From Gammaproteobacteria bacterium (GTDB lineage Bacteria > Pseudomonadota > Gammaproteobacteria > Steroidobacterales > GCA-2729495), in NCBI GenBank assembly GCA_015709695.1, contig CP054183.1, forward strand, positions 2,220,992 to 2,284,991: 64,000 nt of DNA, read 5' to 3'. The notes beneath the pieces are model-generated. The model saw only the letters and a list, made by a program, of their open reading frames with translations. It made no database searches and was not told the DNA's origin. This document shows, in pieces, positions 18,078 through 26,307 of this stretch. Numbering within the stretch: the stretch's first letter is position 1; the number at the start of each line of letters is the position of its first letter. A program made the position numbers and the translations under genes.

Positions 18078-20540
18078 ATGCACCGCCGTCACCGCCTCCT
18101 TCCGTCCGTCCTGGCCACCGCCCTCTCACTGCCCACCCTGGGACCGGCAACCGCGGCCACGCTGACCTGGAACAACACCACCGCCGACTGGAACATCGCC
18201 GGCAACTGGACACCGGCGGGCCCGCCGGCAGCAGGCGATGTCGCGGTCGTCAACGGCGGCAACGCGCAACTGAATGCACCGGCCACCATCCTGGGCTTCA
18301 ACCAGGGCGGCGGCGTGCTGTCGGGCACGGGCAACCTCACCGTCACGGGTTCCTCCACATGGACCATGGGCACGCAGACCGGCGCCGCCGTGACGCAGTA
18401 TGACGGCCCGCTCGCCATCAGCGGACCCGGTGCCAAGACCATCTCGGCCAGCCGAACGGTGACGCTCAACGGCAACACGACCTGGAGCGGCAACACGGGC
18501 GCCAACAACACGATCGCCCTCAGCACCGGCACCATCAACAACAACGCGGTCTTCACCGACCAGAACAGCTTCGGCAATGCGCTCACCGGCACCGGTGTCA
18601 ACGCCTTCAACAACGCCGGCACCTACACCAAGGACGTCAGCTCCACCGGCACGACGACGGTGACGGCCGTCTTCAACAACACGGGCACGCTGAACGTCAA
18701 CGCCGGCTCGATGAACATGACCGCCAGCACCCACAGCGGCACCATCAACCTCGCCAACGGCGCCTCGATCGAGTTCCGCAACGGCACCAACCAGCTCAAC
18801 GGCGCCACCACCACGGGCGCCGGCACGCTGATCGTCAGCACGGACAACGTCGGCGCAGACGGCGCCGCGACCATCACCGGCGGTGCCATCGGCTCGGCCT
18901 TTCTGCTCAGCGGTGGGCCACTGTACGGCGGCGCGCAGGCTTTCAATGGCACCTCCACCTGGACGGGTGGATCGATCGTCGGTGACGCGGCCGGCGATTT
19001 CGAAGTCACCGATTTCAACGGCGACCTGACGATCTCCGGTGCCAACACCAAGGCCATGGTCAACGGCCGCACGGTCAACCTGAATGCCACCACCACCTGG
19101 ACCGGCAATACGGCGGCCAACAACAACGCCATCCGCTTCTGGAACGGCGCCACCCTCAACAACAACGGCACGTTCAACGACAACAACACCTTCCAGGCCT
19201 TCATCGAGCACAATGTCGGCGGGCCGCACAACTTCAACAACGTCGGCACCTACAACAAGAACGGCAGTTCGGTGACGGTCGTCGACGGCGGCGTCGCCTT
19301 CAACAACGGCGGCACCGTCAACATCAACGCCGGCACGCTGCGGCCCTCGGGCGGGACCAGCACCGGGACATTCAACATCGCCGCCGGCGCCACGCTGCAG
19401 TTCCAGGACGGTGCCAACGTGCTGAACAACGTGACGACGGCCGGCGCTGGCACGTTCGCCATCACCTCGGACAACATCGGGGCGGACGCCACGGTCAGCG
19501 TCAATGGCGGCACGCACACCACGGCCTTCCTGCTCTCCGGCAGCACGCTCACCGGCAGCGATCACGTCTTCCAGGGTCCGGCCACCTGGACGGGCGGCGC
19601 GATCTCCGGAGCCGCGAGCACCACGTTCACCAACAACGTGACGATCTCGGGCCCGAACACCAAGTCGATCATCGGCGGGCGCACGATCAACCTGAACGCC
19701 ACCACCACCTGGACCGGCAATACGGCAGCCAACAACAACGCCATCCGCTTCTGGAACGGCGCGACCCTCAACAACAACGGCACGTTCAACGACGAGAATG
19801 CCTTCAACGCCTTCGTCGAGCACAATGTCGGCGGGCCGCACAACTTCAACAACACCGGCACCTACAACAAGAACGGCAACTCGGTGACGCTGTTCGACCT
19901 GGGCGTCAACCTCAACAATACCGGCCAGTTCAACGTCAATGCCGGTACTGTCCAGGTCTTCAACGCCTTCGACAACCTGGGCACCATCACCACCGCCGAT
20001 GCCGGCACGTTCGCCACGACCGGGACTTCCGTAGACCTGCAGAACCACGGCATCCTGCAGGGCACCGGCACCTATGACCCTGCGGCCGGCCGCGCGGTCA
20101 TCAATGCCGGCGAAGTGCGGCCGGGCAGCGCGACGACGGTGGGCCGCCTGACGATGGCCGGCAACTACACCCAGACCGCAGGCGGCCTGTTCCAGGTGAA
20201 CCTGGCCTCGCTGCCGGCGTTCGACTCCATGGACGTGCTCGGCAACCTGGCGCTGGCGGGCGTGCTGCAGGTGACCAGCCTCGACGGCTACAACCCGGTA
20301 CTCGGCGACAGATTCACCATCATCACCTTCGATGACGCGGTCGCGGATGCCACCGACCTGACCGGAACCTTCGGCAGCCTCACCGCCACCGGCTTCGACC
20401 CCGCCTTGCTGTTCGAGGTGCTGTACCTCGACCACTCGGTGGTGCTGACCGTCGCCGAGGTGCCGCTGCCGCCAGCCTGGCCGCTGGCCGGCACCGCGCT
20501 GGCCGCCCTGCTGCTGCGCGCACGTCGCCGCCGCGCCTGA
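18078..20540 (+). CDS. Large repeat-rich secreted protein with VPLPA-CTERM tail
   Basis: This 820-aa protein has a signal peptide of about 26 residues (cleavage near ATAA). The passenger is very rich in Asn, Thr and Gly, with beta-helix-like short repeats. Three tandem units of about 204 residues can be seen. Units 2 and 3 start near residues 318 and 522 and share long identical stretches, while unit 1 (from about residue 112) is divergent. The C terminus is a classic CTERM: VPLPPAWPLA, a hydrophobic helix, then RARRRR. It is likely delivered to the cell surface or matrix by an exosortase system, which is not encoded here. AAGGAG lies nine bases before the ATG. Function is unknown; adhesion or matrix scaffolding is a guess from composition. 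Confidence 0.85.
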   Translation: MHRRHRLLPSVLATALSLPTLGPATAATLTWNNTTADWNIAGNWTPAGPPAAGDVAVVNGGNAQLNAPATILGFNQGGGVLSGTGNLTVTGSSTWTMGTQTGAAVTQYDGPLAISGPGAKTISASRTVTLNGNTTWSGNTGANNTIALSTGTINNNAVFTDQNSFGNALTGTGVNAFNNAGTYTKDVSSTGTTTVTAVFNNTGTLNVNAGSMNMTASTHSGTINLANGASIEFRNGTNQLNGATTTGAGTLIVSTDNVGADGAATITGGAIGSAFLLSGGPLYGGAQAFNGTSTWTGGSIVGDAAGDFEVTDFNGDLTISGANTKAMVNGRTVNLNATTTWTGNTAANNNAIRFWNGATLNNNGTFNDNNTFQAFIEHNVGGPHNFNNVGTYNKNGSSVTVVDGGVAFNNGGTVNINAGTLRPSGGTSTGTFNIAAGATLQFQDGANVLNNVTTAGAGTFAITSDNIGADATVSVNGGTHTTAFLLSGSTLTGSDHVFQGPATWTGGAISGAASTTFTNNVTISGPNTKSIIGGRTINLNATTTWTGNTAANNNAIRFWNGATLNNNGTFNDENAFNAFVEHNVGGPHNFNNTGTYNKNGNSVTLFDLGVNLNNTGQFNVNAGTVQVFNAFDNLGTITTADAGTFATTGTSVDLQNHGILQGTGTYDPAAGRAVINAGEVRPGSATTVGRLTMAGNYTQTAGGLFQVNLASLPAFDSMDVLGNLALAGVLQVTSLDGYNPVLGDRFTIITFDDAVADATDLTGTFGSLTATGFDPALLFEVLYLDHSVVLTVAEVPLPPAWPLAGTALAALLLRARRRRA
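19081..19270 (+). repeat. In-frame direct repeat, copy A
   Basis: About 190 bp within the CTERM repeat protein recur at 19693-19882 with only scattered changes, an offset of exactly 612 bp (204 codons). The repeat encodes the segment running from NATTTWTGNT to GTYNKNG. Near-identity at DNA level suggests recent duplication or gene conversion. Confidence 0.85.
19693..19882 (+). repeat. In-frame direct repeat, copy B
   Basis: Second copy of the 190-bp segment at 19081-19270, in the same frame. Differences are mostly third-position changes, plus a short substituted patch where copy A has NNTFQAFI and copy B has ENAFNAFV. Confidence 0.85.
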
Positions 20541-20666
20541 CCACCGCTCACCTCGGCCACCCGGCACGTGGCGCTCCGCGCCGGCCAGGCAGCGCGACCC
20601 GCACGGCGTTAATCTGTTTGTCAGGTCCCGGCACGGACAATGGCTGGGCGCAACACGGGCTCGCCA

Positions 20667-21323
20667 ATGTATCTGCTGCTGGTGGAAGATGACCTGAACC
20701 TCGGCAAAGCGCTGCACAAGCTCCTCCACGACCATTTCAAGGTCGACTGGGTACGCACGCTGGCTGCGGCACGGGAGCGCTTCGGCGCCGCCGCATACGA
20801 TGTGCTGCTGCTCGACCTCGGCCTGCCGGATGGCGACGGGGTGCAGTGGCTCGAGGCGCTGCGCGCCGGGGGCTGCCAGACGCCAGTGCTGATCGTCTCC
20901 GCCCGGGACCGGCTGGACGACCGGGTGAAGGGCCTCGACCTGGGCGCGGACGACTACCTGGTCAAGCCGTTCGAGCCCGAGGAATTGCTCGCGCGGATCC
21001 GCGTGCTGCTGCGTCGAAGGGCGGGCACTGCGCAGCCACGCCTCGAGGCCGGACCCCTGAGCTACGCGCCCGATGAGCAGCAGTTCTACCTCGACGGTGT
21101 CCCCCTGGGCCTCTCCCCGCAGGAGCGCGGCATCCTCTCGGTGCTGATCCAGGCCGCAGGCAGACCCGTCAGTCGCGAGCGGCTGCTGCAGCAGCTCTAC
21201 GGCCTCGGTGATGGCGTGGACTCCAACACGCTGGAGGTGCGCATCCACGGCCTGCGCCGCCGGCTCGGCAAGGACCGGATCGAGACCGTGCGCGGCCTTG
21301 GCTACCGGCTGGTGGCACAGTGA
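20667..21323 (+). CDS. OmpR/QseB-family response regulator
   Basis: In this 218-aa protein the receiver domain has acidic pocket VEDD at residues 6-9, phospho-acceptor D50 (LLLDLGLPDGDG) and K100 (DYLVKPF). The C-terminal winged helix includes SNTLEVRIHGLRRRLG, typical of the PmrA/QseB/TctD branch. It is a cytoplasmic transcription factor phosphorylated by the kinase encoded immediately downstream, with a 4-bp overlap. ATG 20667 was chosen because receivers start this close to the acidic pocket. An ATG at 20640 adds nine residues; neither has a strong ribosome site. The target is probably its own operon, which ends with a YgiW-like gene and cytochrome b561. Confidence 0.9.
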   Translation: MYLLLVEDDLNLGKALHKLLHDHFKVDWVRTLAAARERFGAAAYDVLLLDLGLPDGDGVQWLEALRAGGCQTPVLIVSARDRLDDRVKGLDLGADDYLVKPFEPEELLARIRVLLRRRAGTAQPRLEAGPLSYAPDEQQFYLDGVPLGLSPQERGILSVLIQAAGRPVSRERLLQQLYGLGDGVDSNTLEVRIHGLRRRLGKDRIETVRGLGYRLVAQ

Positions 21324-22624
21324 AGCTGCGCCTGACCTGGGTGGCCGCGGCACTGGCCGCGACCACGGTCATCACCGCCGTGACCGGTGTCGTCGCCACC
21401 TACCACGAAGCCAGCGAAGAGCTGCGCGACGTGCTCGACGATGACCTCGAGAGCCAGTGCCGCCTGCTGGCGCGCCTGCTCGCCGCCACGCATGACGGGC
21501 TGCCGGCCGCGGAACTGGGCACCTTGCTCCGGGCGACCTTCAGGGAGGACGACGAGGACACGCTCTGGGTCAATGTCTACGACACCGCCGACGGCGGCTT
21601 TGCCAGCAACCTGCCGCATGCCCTGCCCCTTGCCGACCCGCAGGCCCGTCAGCTGAGCCTGCGGCTCGGCAGCCATGAGTGGACGGGCTACCAGCATCGC
21701 GAGGGCCATCTCGTGGTGCAATTGTTGCGCAGGGCGGATCGCCATGGCGAGATCGGCGCGGACATCCTCGATGACATCATCCTGCCGGTGCTGGCCGGAA
21801 GCGCCGTGAACCTGGCGCTGCTGGCGGCGCTGATCGGCCTCAGCCTCTGGCCATTGTCGCGGCTGGTGCGCGAGATCGGCGCGCGCAGCGCCGACTCCCT
21901 GGCGCCGCTGGCGAGGCCGACGGTCGCCGCGGAAATCGCCGTGCTGCGCGACACGCTCAATCGCATGTTTGCCGACGTCGACCTGGTGCTGAAGCGCGAG
22001 CGCCAGTTCGCCAGCGATGTGGCGCACGAGCTGCGCACGCCGCTGACGACGCTGAAGATCGAGCTCGCCACAGCCAATCCGGACGCGCAGGCGTTGAAGG
22101 CCGAAGTGGACAGGCTGGCCCGCCTGGTGGAACAGCTGCTGACCCTGGCCCGGCTCGAGCAGGGCCGCTGGCGGGACGCCTTCACGATCGTCGACCTGCA
22201 CGCCCTGTATGCGCCGGAGCTCGAGCGCTACCGCGAGCGGATGCAGCGCGCAGGCATGGTACTGGTCAGTGAACTGGCCCCGGCGACGGTCCGCGGCGAG
22301 GCCACGCTGCTGCAGTCGCTGCTGCAGAACCTGCTCAACAACGTGCTGCAACACTGCCCGCCCGGCACGCGGGTGCTGGTACGGTTGCGGCAGGAAGCGG
22401 GCCACGCGGTGCTGGATGTCAGCGACAACGGCCCGGGACTCGCAGAGCCGCAACGCCAGCAGATGGGCCAGGGCTTCAGCCGCTTCGACAGCCGCAGCAC
22501 CGGCCTCGGCATCGGGCTGGCCATCTGCCAGCGGATCGCCCAGGTCCATGGCGCCAGCCTGGAGTTCCTGGCCAACGACGATGGCCAGCCCGGACTGAAA
22601 ATCCGGCTCGGTTTCGCCTCGTAA
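21320..22624 (+). CDS. Sensor histidine kinase, QseC-like
   Basis: This 434-aa membrane kinase has TM1 at residues 7-27, a periplasmic sensor of about 125 residues rich in acidic groups (REDDEDT), and TM2 at about 155-180. The HisKA phospho-acceptor is H236 in DVAHELRTPL. The HATPase domain has LLQNLLNN (N box), DNGPGL (G1) and GLGIGLAI (G2). The GTG start overlaps the regulator stop as GTGA, so the pair is translated together. The acidic periplasmic loop resembles QseC/PmrB sensors that respond to cations or cationic compounds; the signal here is unknown. Confidence 0.9.
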   Translation: MKLRLTWVAAALAATTVITAVTGVVATYHEASEELRDVLDDDLESQCRLLARLLAATHDGLPAAELGTLLRATFREDDEDTLWVNVYDTADGGFASNLPHALPLADPQARQLSLRLGSHEWTGYQHREGHLVVQLLRRADRHGEIGADILDDIILPVLAGSAVNLALLAALIGLSLWPLSRLVREIGARSADSLAPLARPTVAAEIAVLRDTLNRMFADVDLVLKRERQFASDVAHELRTPLTTLKIELATANPDAQALKAEVDRLARLVEQLLTLARLEQGRWRDAFTIVDLHALYAPELERYRERMQRAGMVLVSELAPATVRGEATLLQSLLQNLLNNVLQHCPPGTRVLVRLRQEAGHAVLDVSDNGPGLAEPQRQQMGQGFSRFDSRSTGLGIGLAICQRIAQVHGASLEFLANDDGQPGLKIRLGFAS

Positions 22625-22687
22625 GGTAATCGTAATGCGCACGCCGCCACACTGCAGTCGTACCATCACTCATCGAGGAGACTGCAG

Positions 22688-23047
22688 ATGAAACAGATCC
22701 TGGCCGGCGCGGCCCTCACCCTCATCGCCTCCGGCGCCATCGCCGCGGAACCGGCTGGCGGCTTCAGGGGACCCGACTCGCTGCGGCTCGTGACCGTGGC
22801 CGAGGCGGGTCAGCTCGGCGACGACACCGCGGTGAAGCTGCAGGGACACATCGTCAAGGCGCTGGGCGACGAAAAGTACGAGTTCAGGGACGAAACCGGC
22901 ACGATCACCGTCGAAATAGAGCGTGAGAAGTGGAACGGGGTCGAAGCAACACCTGACACCCTGGTCGAGATCCAGGGCGAGATCGACAAGGACTGGTACC
23001 GGTCCGGGGTGGAAGTGGAAGTCGACGGCGTGAGGCTCGTGCAATGA
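22688..23047 (+). CDS. YgiW/YdeI-family periplasmic stress protein (OB fold)
   Basis: This 119-aa protein has a signal peptide of about 19 residues (ASGAIAA) and then a bacterial OB-fold (BOF) domain with the typical tail DKDWYRSGVEVEVDGVRL. YgiW in E. coli sits directly beside qseBC and is a periplasmic stress-tolerance protein. The same association with a QseBC-like pair occurs here, which supports the identification. GAGGAG precedes the ATG. Its stop overlaps the cytochrome b561 start as ATGA. Just upstream (22624-22640) short GTAAT repeats could be a regulator site, but this is weak. Confidence 0.85.
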   Translation: MKQILAGAALTLIASGAIAAEPAGGFRGPDSLRLVTVAEAGQLGDDTAVKLQGHIVKALGDEKYEFRDETGTITVEIEREKWNGVEATPDTLVEIQGEIDKDWYRSGVEVEVDGVRLVQ

Positions 23048-23790
23048 ACACGACGGATGCGGCGATCGGGCTGCGGCTGTACCGGGTCTGGGACCCGGTA
23101 CAGCGCCTGTTCCACTGGCTGAACGTCGGCTGCGTGCTGGCGCTGGTGGCGATCGGCACGGCCATACTCTGGGACAAGGAGCTCGGCGTCTCGGCCGAAG
23201 GCAAGGTCCTGCTGAAAACCGTGCATGTCTGGTTCGGCTACGTGTTCGCGGCGAACCTGGCGGTGCGGCTCGGCTGGGCCTTCGTCGGCAGCCCCTTCGG
23301 CCGCTGGCGCGCCATGCTGCCGTTCGGCCGCGGCTATGTCGACTCGCTGCGCAGCTACCTGGCCGGCAGCGCCGCGGGTGATGCGCCACGTTACCTAGGC
23401 CACAACCCGCTCGGCCGCATCATGGTCGCCGCGCTGCTGCTGCTCATGACCGTGCAGGCCGTGAGCGGGCTGGTGCTGGCCGGCACCGACATCTACTACC
23501 CGCCGCTCGGCGCCTGGATCGCCGGCTGGGTGGCGGCCGCGGGCGTGGACCCGGCCACGCTGGTGCCCGGCGACAAGACCCTGGTGGACGCCACCGCCTG
23601 GGCCGACATGCGCGCACTGCGCAAGCCCTTCATCCAGGCCCACGAGGTCGTCTTCTACCTGCTGCTCGGTGCCGCCCTGCTGCACATCGCTGCCGTGGTG
23701 AGGGCCGAGCTGCGCGAAGGCGGCTCGCTGGTCTCGGCCATGCTCAACGGCCGCAAGACCCTCGACCGGCCGCCGGTGGATCAGCCGTAG
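23044..23790 (+). CDS. Cytochrome b561-family membrane protein
   Basis: This 248-aa protein has four or more membrane helices. Histidines are placed for two b-type hemes: RLFHWLN near residue 25, VHVWFGY near 61, QAHEVVFY near 200 and LLHIAAV near 214. Such diheme proteins pass electrons across or within the cytoplasmic membrane, and several partner with periplasmic electron carriers. The ATG lies inside the YgiW-like stop (ATGA), so it is the last gene of the two-component operon. Physiological donor and acceptor are unknown. A loop of about 40 residues between helices 3 and 4 is longer than in minimal b561 proteins. Confidence 0.88.
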   Translation: MNTTDAAIGLRLYRVWDPVQRLFHWLNVGCVLALVAIGTAILWDKELGVSAEGKVLLKTVHVWFGYVFAANLAVRLGWAFVGSPFGRWRAMLPFGRGYVDSLRSYLAGSAAGDAPRYLGHNPLGRIMVAALLLLMTVQAVSGLVLAGTDIYYPPLGAWIAGWVAAAGVDPATLVPGDKTLVDATAWADMRALRKPFIQAHEVVFYLLLGAALLHIAAVVRAELREGGSLVSAMLNGRKTLDRPPVDQP

Positions 23791-23818
23791 CCGCAGAGGC
23801 TGGGCTGCACGATCGACT

Positions 23819-24055
23819 TCAGGCGCCGGCCGGCGCGTAGCTGCCCGCGGCGATGGCCACAATGCCCAGCACCAGGCGCACCACCACCAGGAAGCGGAAG
23901 TAGCCCGGCATTTCCCCGCGCCGCACCACCGATCGCGGGCCTTCCTTGCGCCCCTCGCGGCCAACCGTCTCGCCGCTGGCCAGGGAACGCAGCGCCTCGA
24001 ACAGCAGCCAGATGCCGACCAGGACGAGGGCCGAACGAAGGATGATTGCTGTCAT
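23819..24055 (-). CDS. Small membrane protein
   Basis: This 78-aa protein has two hydrophobic helices: ALVLVGIWLLFEAL at about residues 9-22 and FLVVVRLVLGIVAIAAG at 55-71. A basic loop, GREGRKEGPRSVVRR, lies between them. No known domain is evident. It starts 5 bp after the acyl-CoA dehydrogenase stop on the same strand, so it is probably the last gene of that operon, though a functional link is not obvious. GGAGTTGAGG upstream may be the ribosome site. Confidence 0.68.
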   Translation of the reverse strand: MTAIILRSALVLVGIWLLFEALRSLASGETVGREGRKEGPRSVVRRGEMPGYFRFLVVVRLVLGIVAIAAGSYAPAGA

Positions 24056-24060
24056 GGGCC

Positions 24061-26292
24061 TCAACTCCGGGTGCGCGGCAGCCCGAGGCCGGCTTCCGCG
24101 ATGATGCTGCGCTGGATCTCGCTGGTGCCCGCGAAGATGGTACTGGAAATGCTGCGCCGGGCCGACCACTCGATGAGGCCGGCACCGGTGTAGCCGCGCA
24201 GGAGCGTGTCCGGCGCCGCCAGGCGCAGCAGCTGCTGGCTGCAGTTCATCCAGGACTCGCTGCCCATGAGCTTGACCATCGGGCCCTCGTGCTTGCGCGC
24301 CTGGCCATGCTCGAAGGCCCAGAGGCTGCGCCGCGAGAGCACATCGGTGACCTGCATGCGCGCGGCGGTTGCGGCCAGTGCCAGCCGCAGCCGCGGGTCG
24401 TCGATTGGCCGGCCCTCCGCGCCCGGCTCGCGCGCCCATTCGAGCGCCGCCCTGCCGAGCTCACGCAACCAGTTGACATAGAGGTCGCCGCCGGACTGCT
24501 CGATCGCCAGCGCCGCGGCCAGCACCTTCACGCCGCCGTTCACCTCGCCGATGCGGTAGCGGTCCGGCACCTCGAGGTCGTTGTAGAAGGTCACGTTGGT
24601 GCGCTCGTCGCCGATGGTACGGATCTCGGTCACCGAGTAGCCGGCCTGGCGCACGGGGGCCAGGAACAGGGTGATGCCGCGGTGCTTGTCCGGCGCGGTG
24701 CGCGTCACCATCAGGTTGTAGTCCGAGCGGTGGCCCGAGGAGGTGAACATCTTCTGGCCGTTGATGAGCCAGCCGTCGCCCTTCCGGGTGGCGGCCGTCC
24801 GGGCCGCGAAGATGTCCGAGCCGCTGGTCGGCTCGGTGTAGCCCATGGCCAGGTAGACCTCCCCGGCGGCGATCTTCGGCAGCAGCTCCTGCTTCATCCA
24901 GTCGCTGCCGGCGTGGTGGATCACCTTCCAGAGCATGTCGGTGATCCCGGGCATGAGCATGTGCCAGCCGGCCTCGGCGAGGGTTTCGCGGATCGCCGCT
25001 GCGGCCCGCGGCGACCGGCCGGGGCCGCCGTACTCCCGCGGCAGCTCCGGGTACAGCAGGCCCGCGGCGGCGAGCGCCTGCTGCAGCCCGGGGTCGAAAC
25101 CGTCCAGCGAATCGCGCATGAAGCGCCGGCGCGCCTCGCTGCCATGCCGGCGCAGGAAGGCACGGGCTTCCTCGCGCGCCGCATCGGCCTCGGCGCCCCA
25201 GGCGAAATCGATCGCCACCTCGCCCGCGTCCGGCAGCGCCACGACGGGCGCCTCCCGCCCCGTCGCCGGGCCATACAGCAGGTCCGCCGCGAGCAGCAGC
25301 TGCTTCTCCGGGTCGCCGCCGACCAGCAGCTGGGCGCCGGCGCGCCGGTAACAGAGCTGCGCGTCGTACTCCAGCGCCGTGCCGTAGCCACCGAAGATGC
25401 GCAGCGCGCCGAGCGTCGCCTCGTGGGCGTTCACCGCCGCCCACCACCAGAGCATCGCCAGCAGCGCCGCCGCCTCCGGCTCGCGGCGCGCGATGGCATC
25501 CACCGTGCGCCAGGCCAGCAGCCGCGCGCCATCGACGCGGGTGAAGGCCTCCGCCAGCACATGTGAGACCGCCTGGTACTCGCCGATGCGCCGGCCGAAG
25601 GCCTCGCGCTCGCAGGCGTACTCCGCCGCGCTGTCGATCGCGCGGCGCGCGATGAGCGCGAGCTGTGCCGCGCCGAGCAGCTGCCATTCGGCGAGCGCCG
25701 CGGCGAAGGCTTCGCGGGTACCCGCGAGGTCCACCCGGGAATCGCTTGCATCGAGATCCAGAAGCTGCGCCGCGATCGCGCCATGCTGTGTCTGGCCGGC
25801 GCCATCCGCCGGCATCGGCAGTCGCGCCACGCCGCGACGTATCGACAGCGCATCGCCCTGCAGGCAGAGCACCGCATCGGCCACCGCGCCCGCCGGCACC
25901 AGCTGCCGCGGCCGGGTGCCGGCATCGTGCAGGGCCAGCGTGGCGATGGCCCGTCCCGCGAGGCAGTCATCGAGCAATGCGGCAGCCTCGCTGCCACCGG
26001 CCAGTGCCAGCAGGCGGTTGGCCACCACCGCCTCGACCAGCGGCACCGGGGCGAGCGCGCGCCCGGCCTGTTCGGCCGCCAGCAGCGCGTGCATCAGGCT
26101 CATGCCGCTGCCGCCCTGGTCCTCGGGAACCCGCAGCGCCGGAATACCCAGGTCCACGAGGATGTCCCAGAGTTCGCGATCGAAGCCGACCGGTTCGGTG
26201 GCACGAATGCGCGCGCCGCTGCTGTGCTCCTGGAACACGCGCTCGAGGCTGGATTCGAGCAGCAGCTGCTCGGCGGACAGTTGCAGGTTCAT
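24061..26292 (-). CDS. Fused two-domain acyl-CoA dehydrogenase
   Basis: The length of 743 aa is twice a normal acyl-CoA dehydrogenase. The N half (residues 1-345) has the C-terminal ACAD helix pattern EAFGRRIGEYQAVSHVLAEAF and FGGYGTALEYD. The C half (about 375-743) has the FAD/substrate signature GYTEPTSGSDIFAARTAA and ends with FAGTSEIQRSIIAE. It thus joins in one chain the two unlike subunits found in heterotetrameric steroid-side-chain dehydrogenases, as in FadE34-type proteins. It oxidises acyl-CoA to enoyl-CoA; a bulky or branched substrate is likely. GGGGAGGG precedes the ATG. The acyl-CoA ligase gene lies 15 bp upstream in the same operon. Confidence 0.87.
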   Translation of the reverse strand: MNLQLSAEQLLLESSLERVFQEHSSGARIRATEPVGFDRELWDILVDLGIPALRVPEDQGGSGMSLMHALLAAEQAGRALAPVPLVEAVVANRLLALAGGSEAAALLDDCLAGRAIATLALHDAGTRPRQLVPAGAVADAVLCLQGDALSIRRGVARLPMPADGAGQTQHGAIAAQLLDLDASDSRVDLAGTREAFAAALAEWQLLGAAQLALIARRAIDSAAEYACEREAFGRRIGEYQAVSHVLAEAFTRVDGARLLAWRTVDAIARREPEAAALLAMLWWWAAVNAHEATLGALRIFGGYGTALEYDAQLCYRRAGAQLLVGGDPEKQLLLAADLLYGPATGREAPVVALPDAGEVAIDFAWGAEADAAREEARAFLRRHGSEARRRFMRDSLDGFDPGLQQALAAAGLLYPELPREYGGPGRSPRAAAAIRETLAEAGWHMLMPGITDMLWKVIHHAGSDWMKQELLPKIAAGEVYLAMGYTEPTSGSDIFAARTAATRKGDGWLINGQKMFTSSGHRSDYNLMVTRTAPDKHRGITLFLAPVRQAGYSVTEIRTIGDERTNVTFYNDLEVPDRYRIGEVNGGVKVLAAALAIEQSGGDLYVNWLRELGRAALEWAREPGAEGRPIDDPRLRLALAATAARMQVTDVLSRRSLWAFEHGQARKHEGPMVKLMGSESWMNCSQQLLRLAAPDTLLRGYTGAGLIEWSARRSISSTIFAGTSEIQRSIIAEAGLGLPRTRS

Positions 26293-26307
26293 GCCGCCCT
26301 CCCCGCC

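Noticed and set aside
18450-19900. CRISPR-like or tandem minisatellite array
   Set aside because: The repeats are in frame, 612 bp apart and code for protein repeats. There is no short repeat-spacer pattern.
18126-21353. A 1075-codon open frame on the minus strand
   Set aside because: Antisense to the CTERM repeat protein and the response regulator. Its repeat pattern is only the mirror of the sense repeats.
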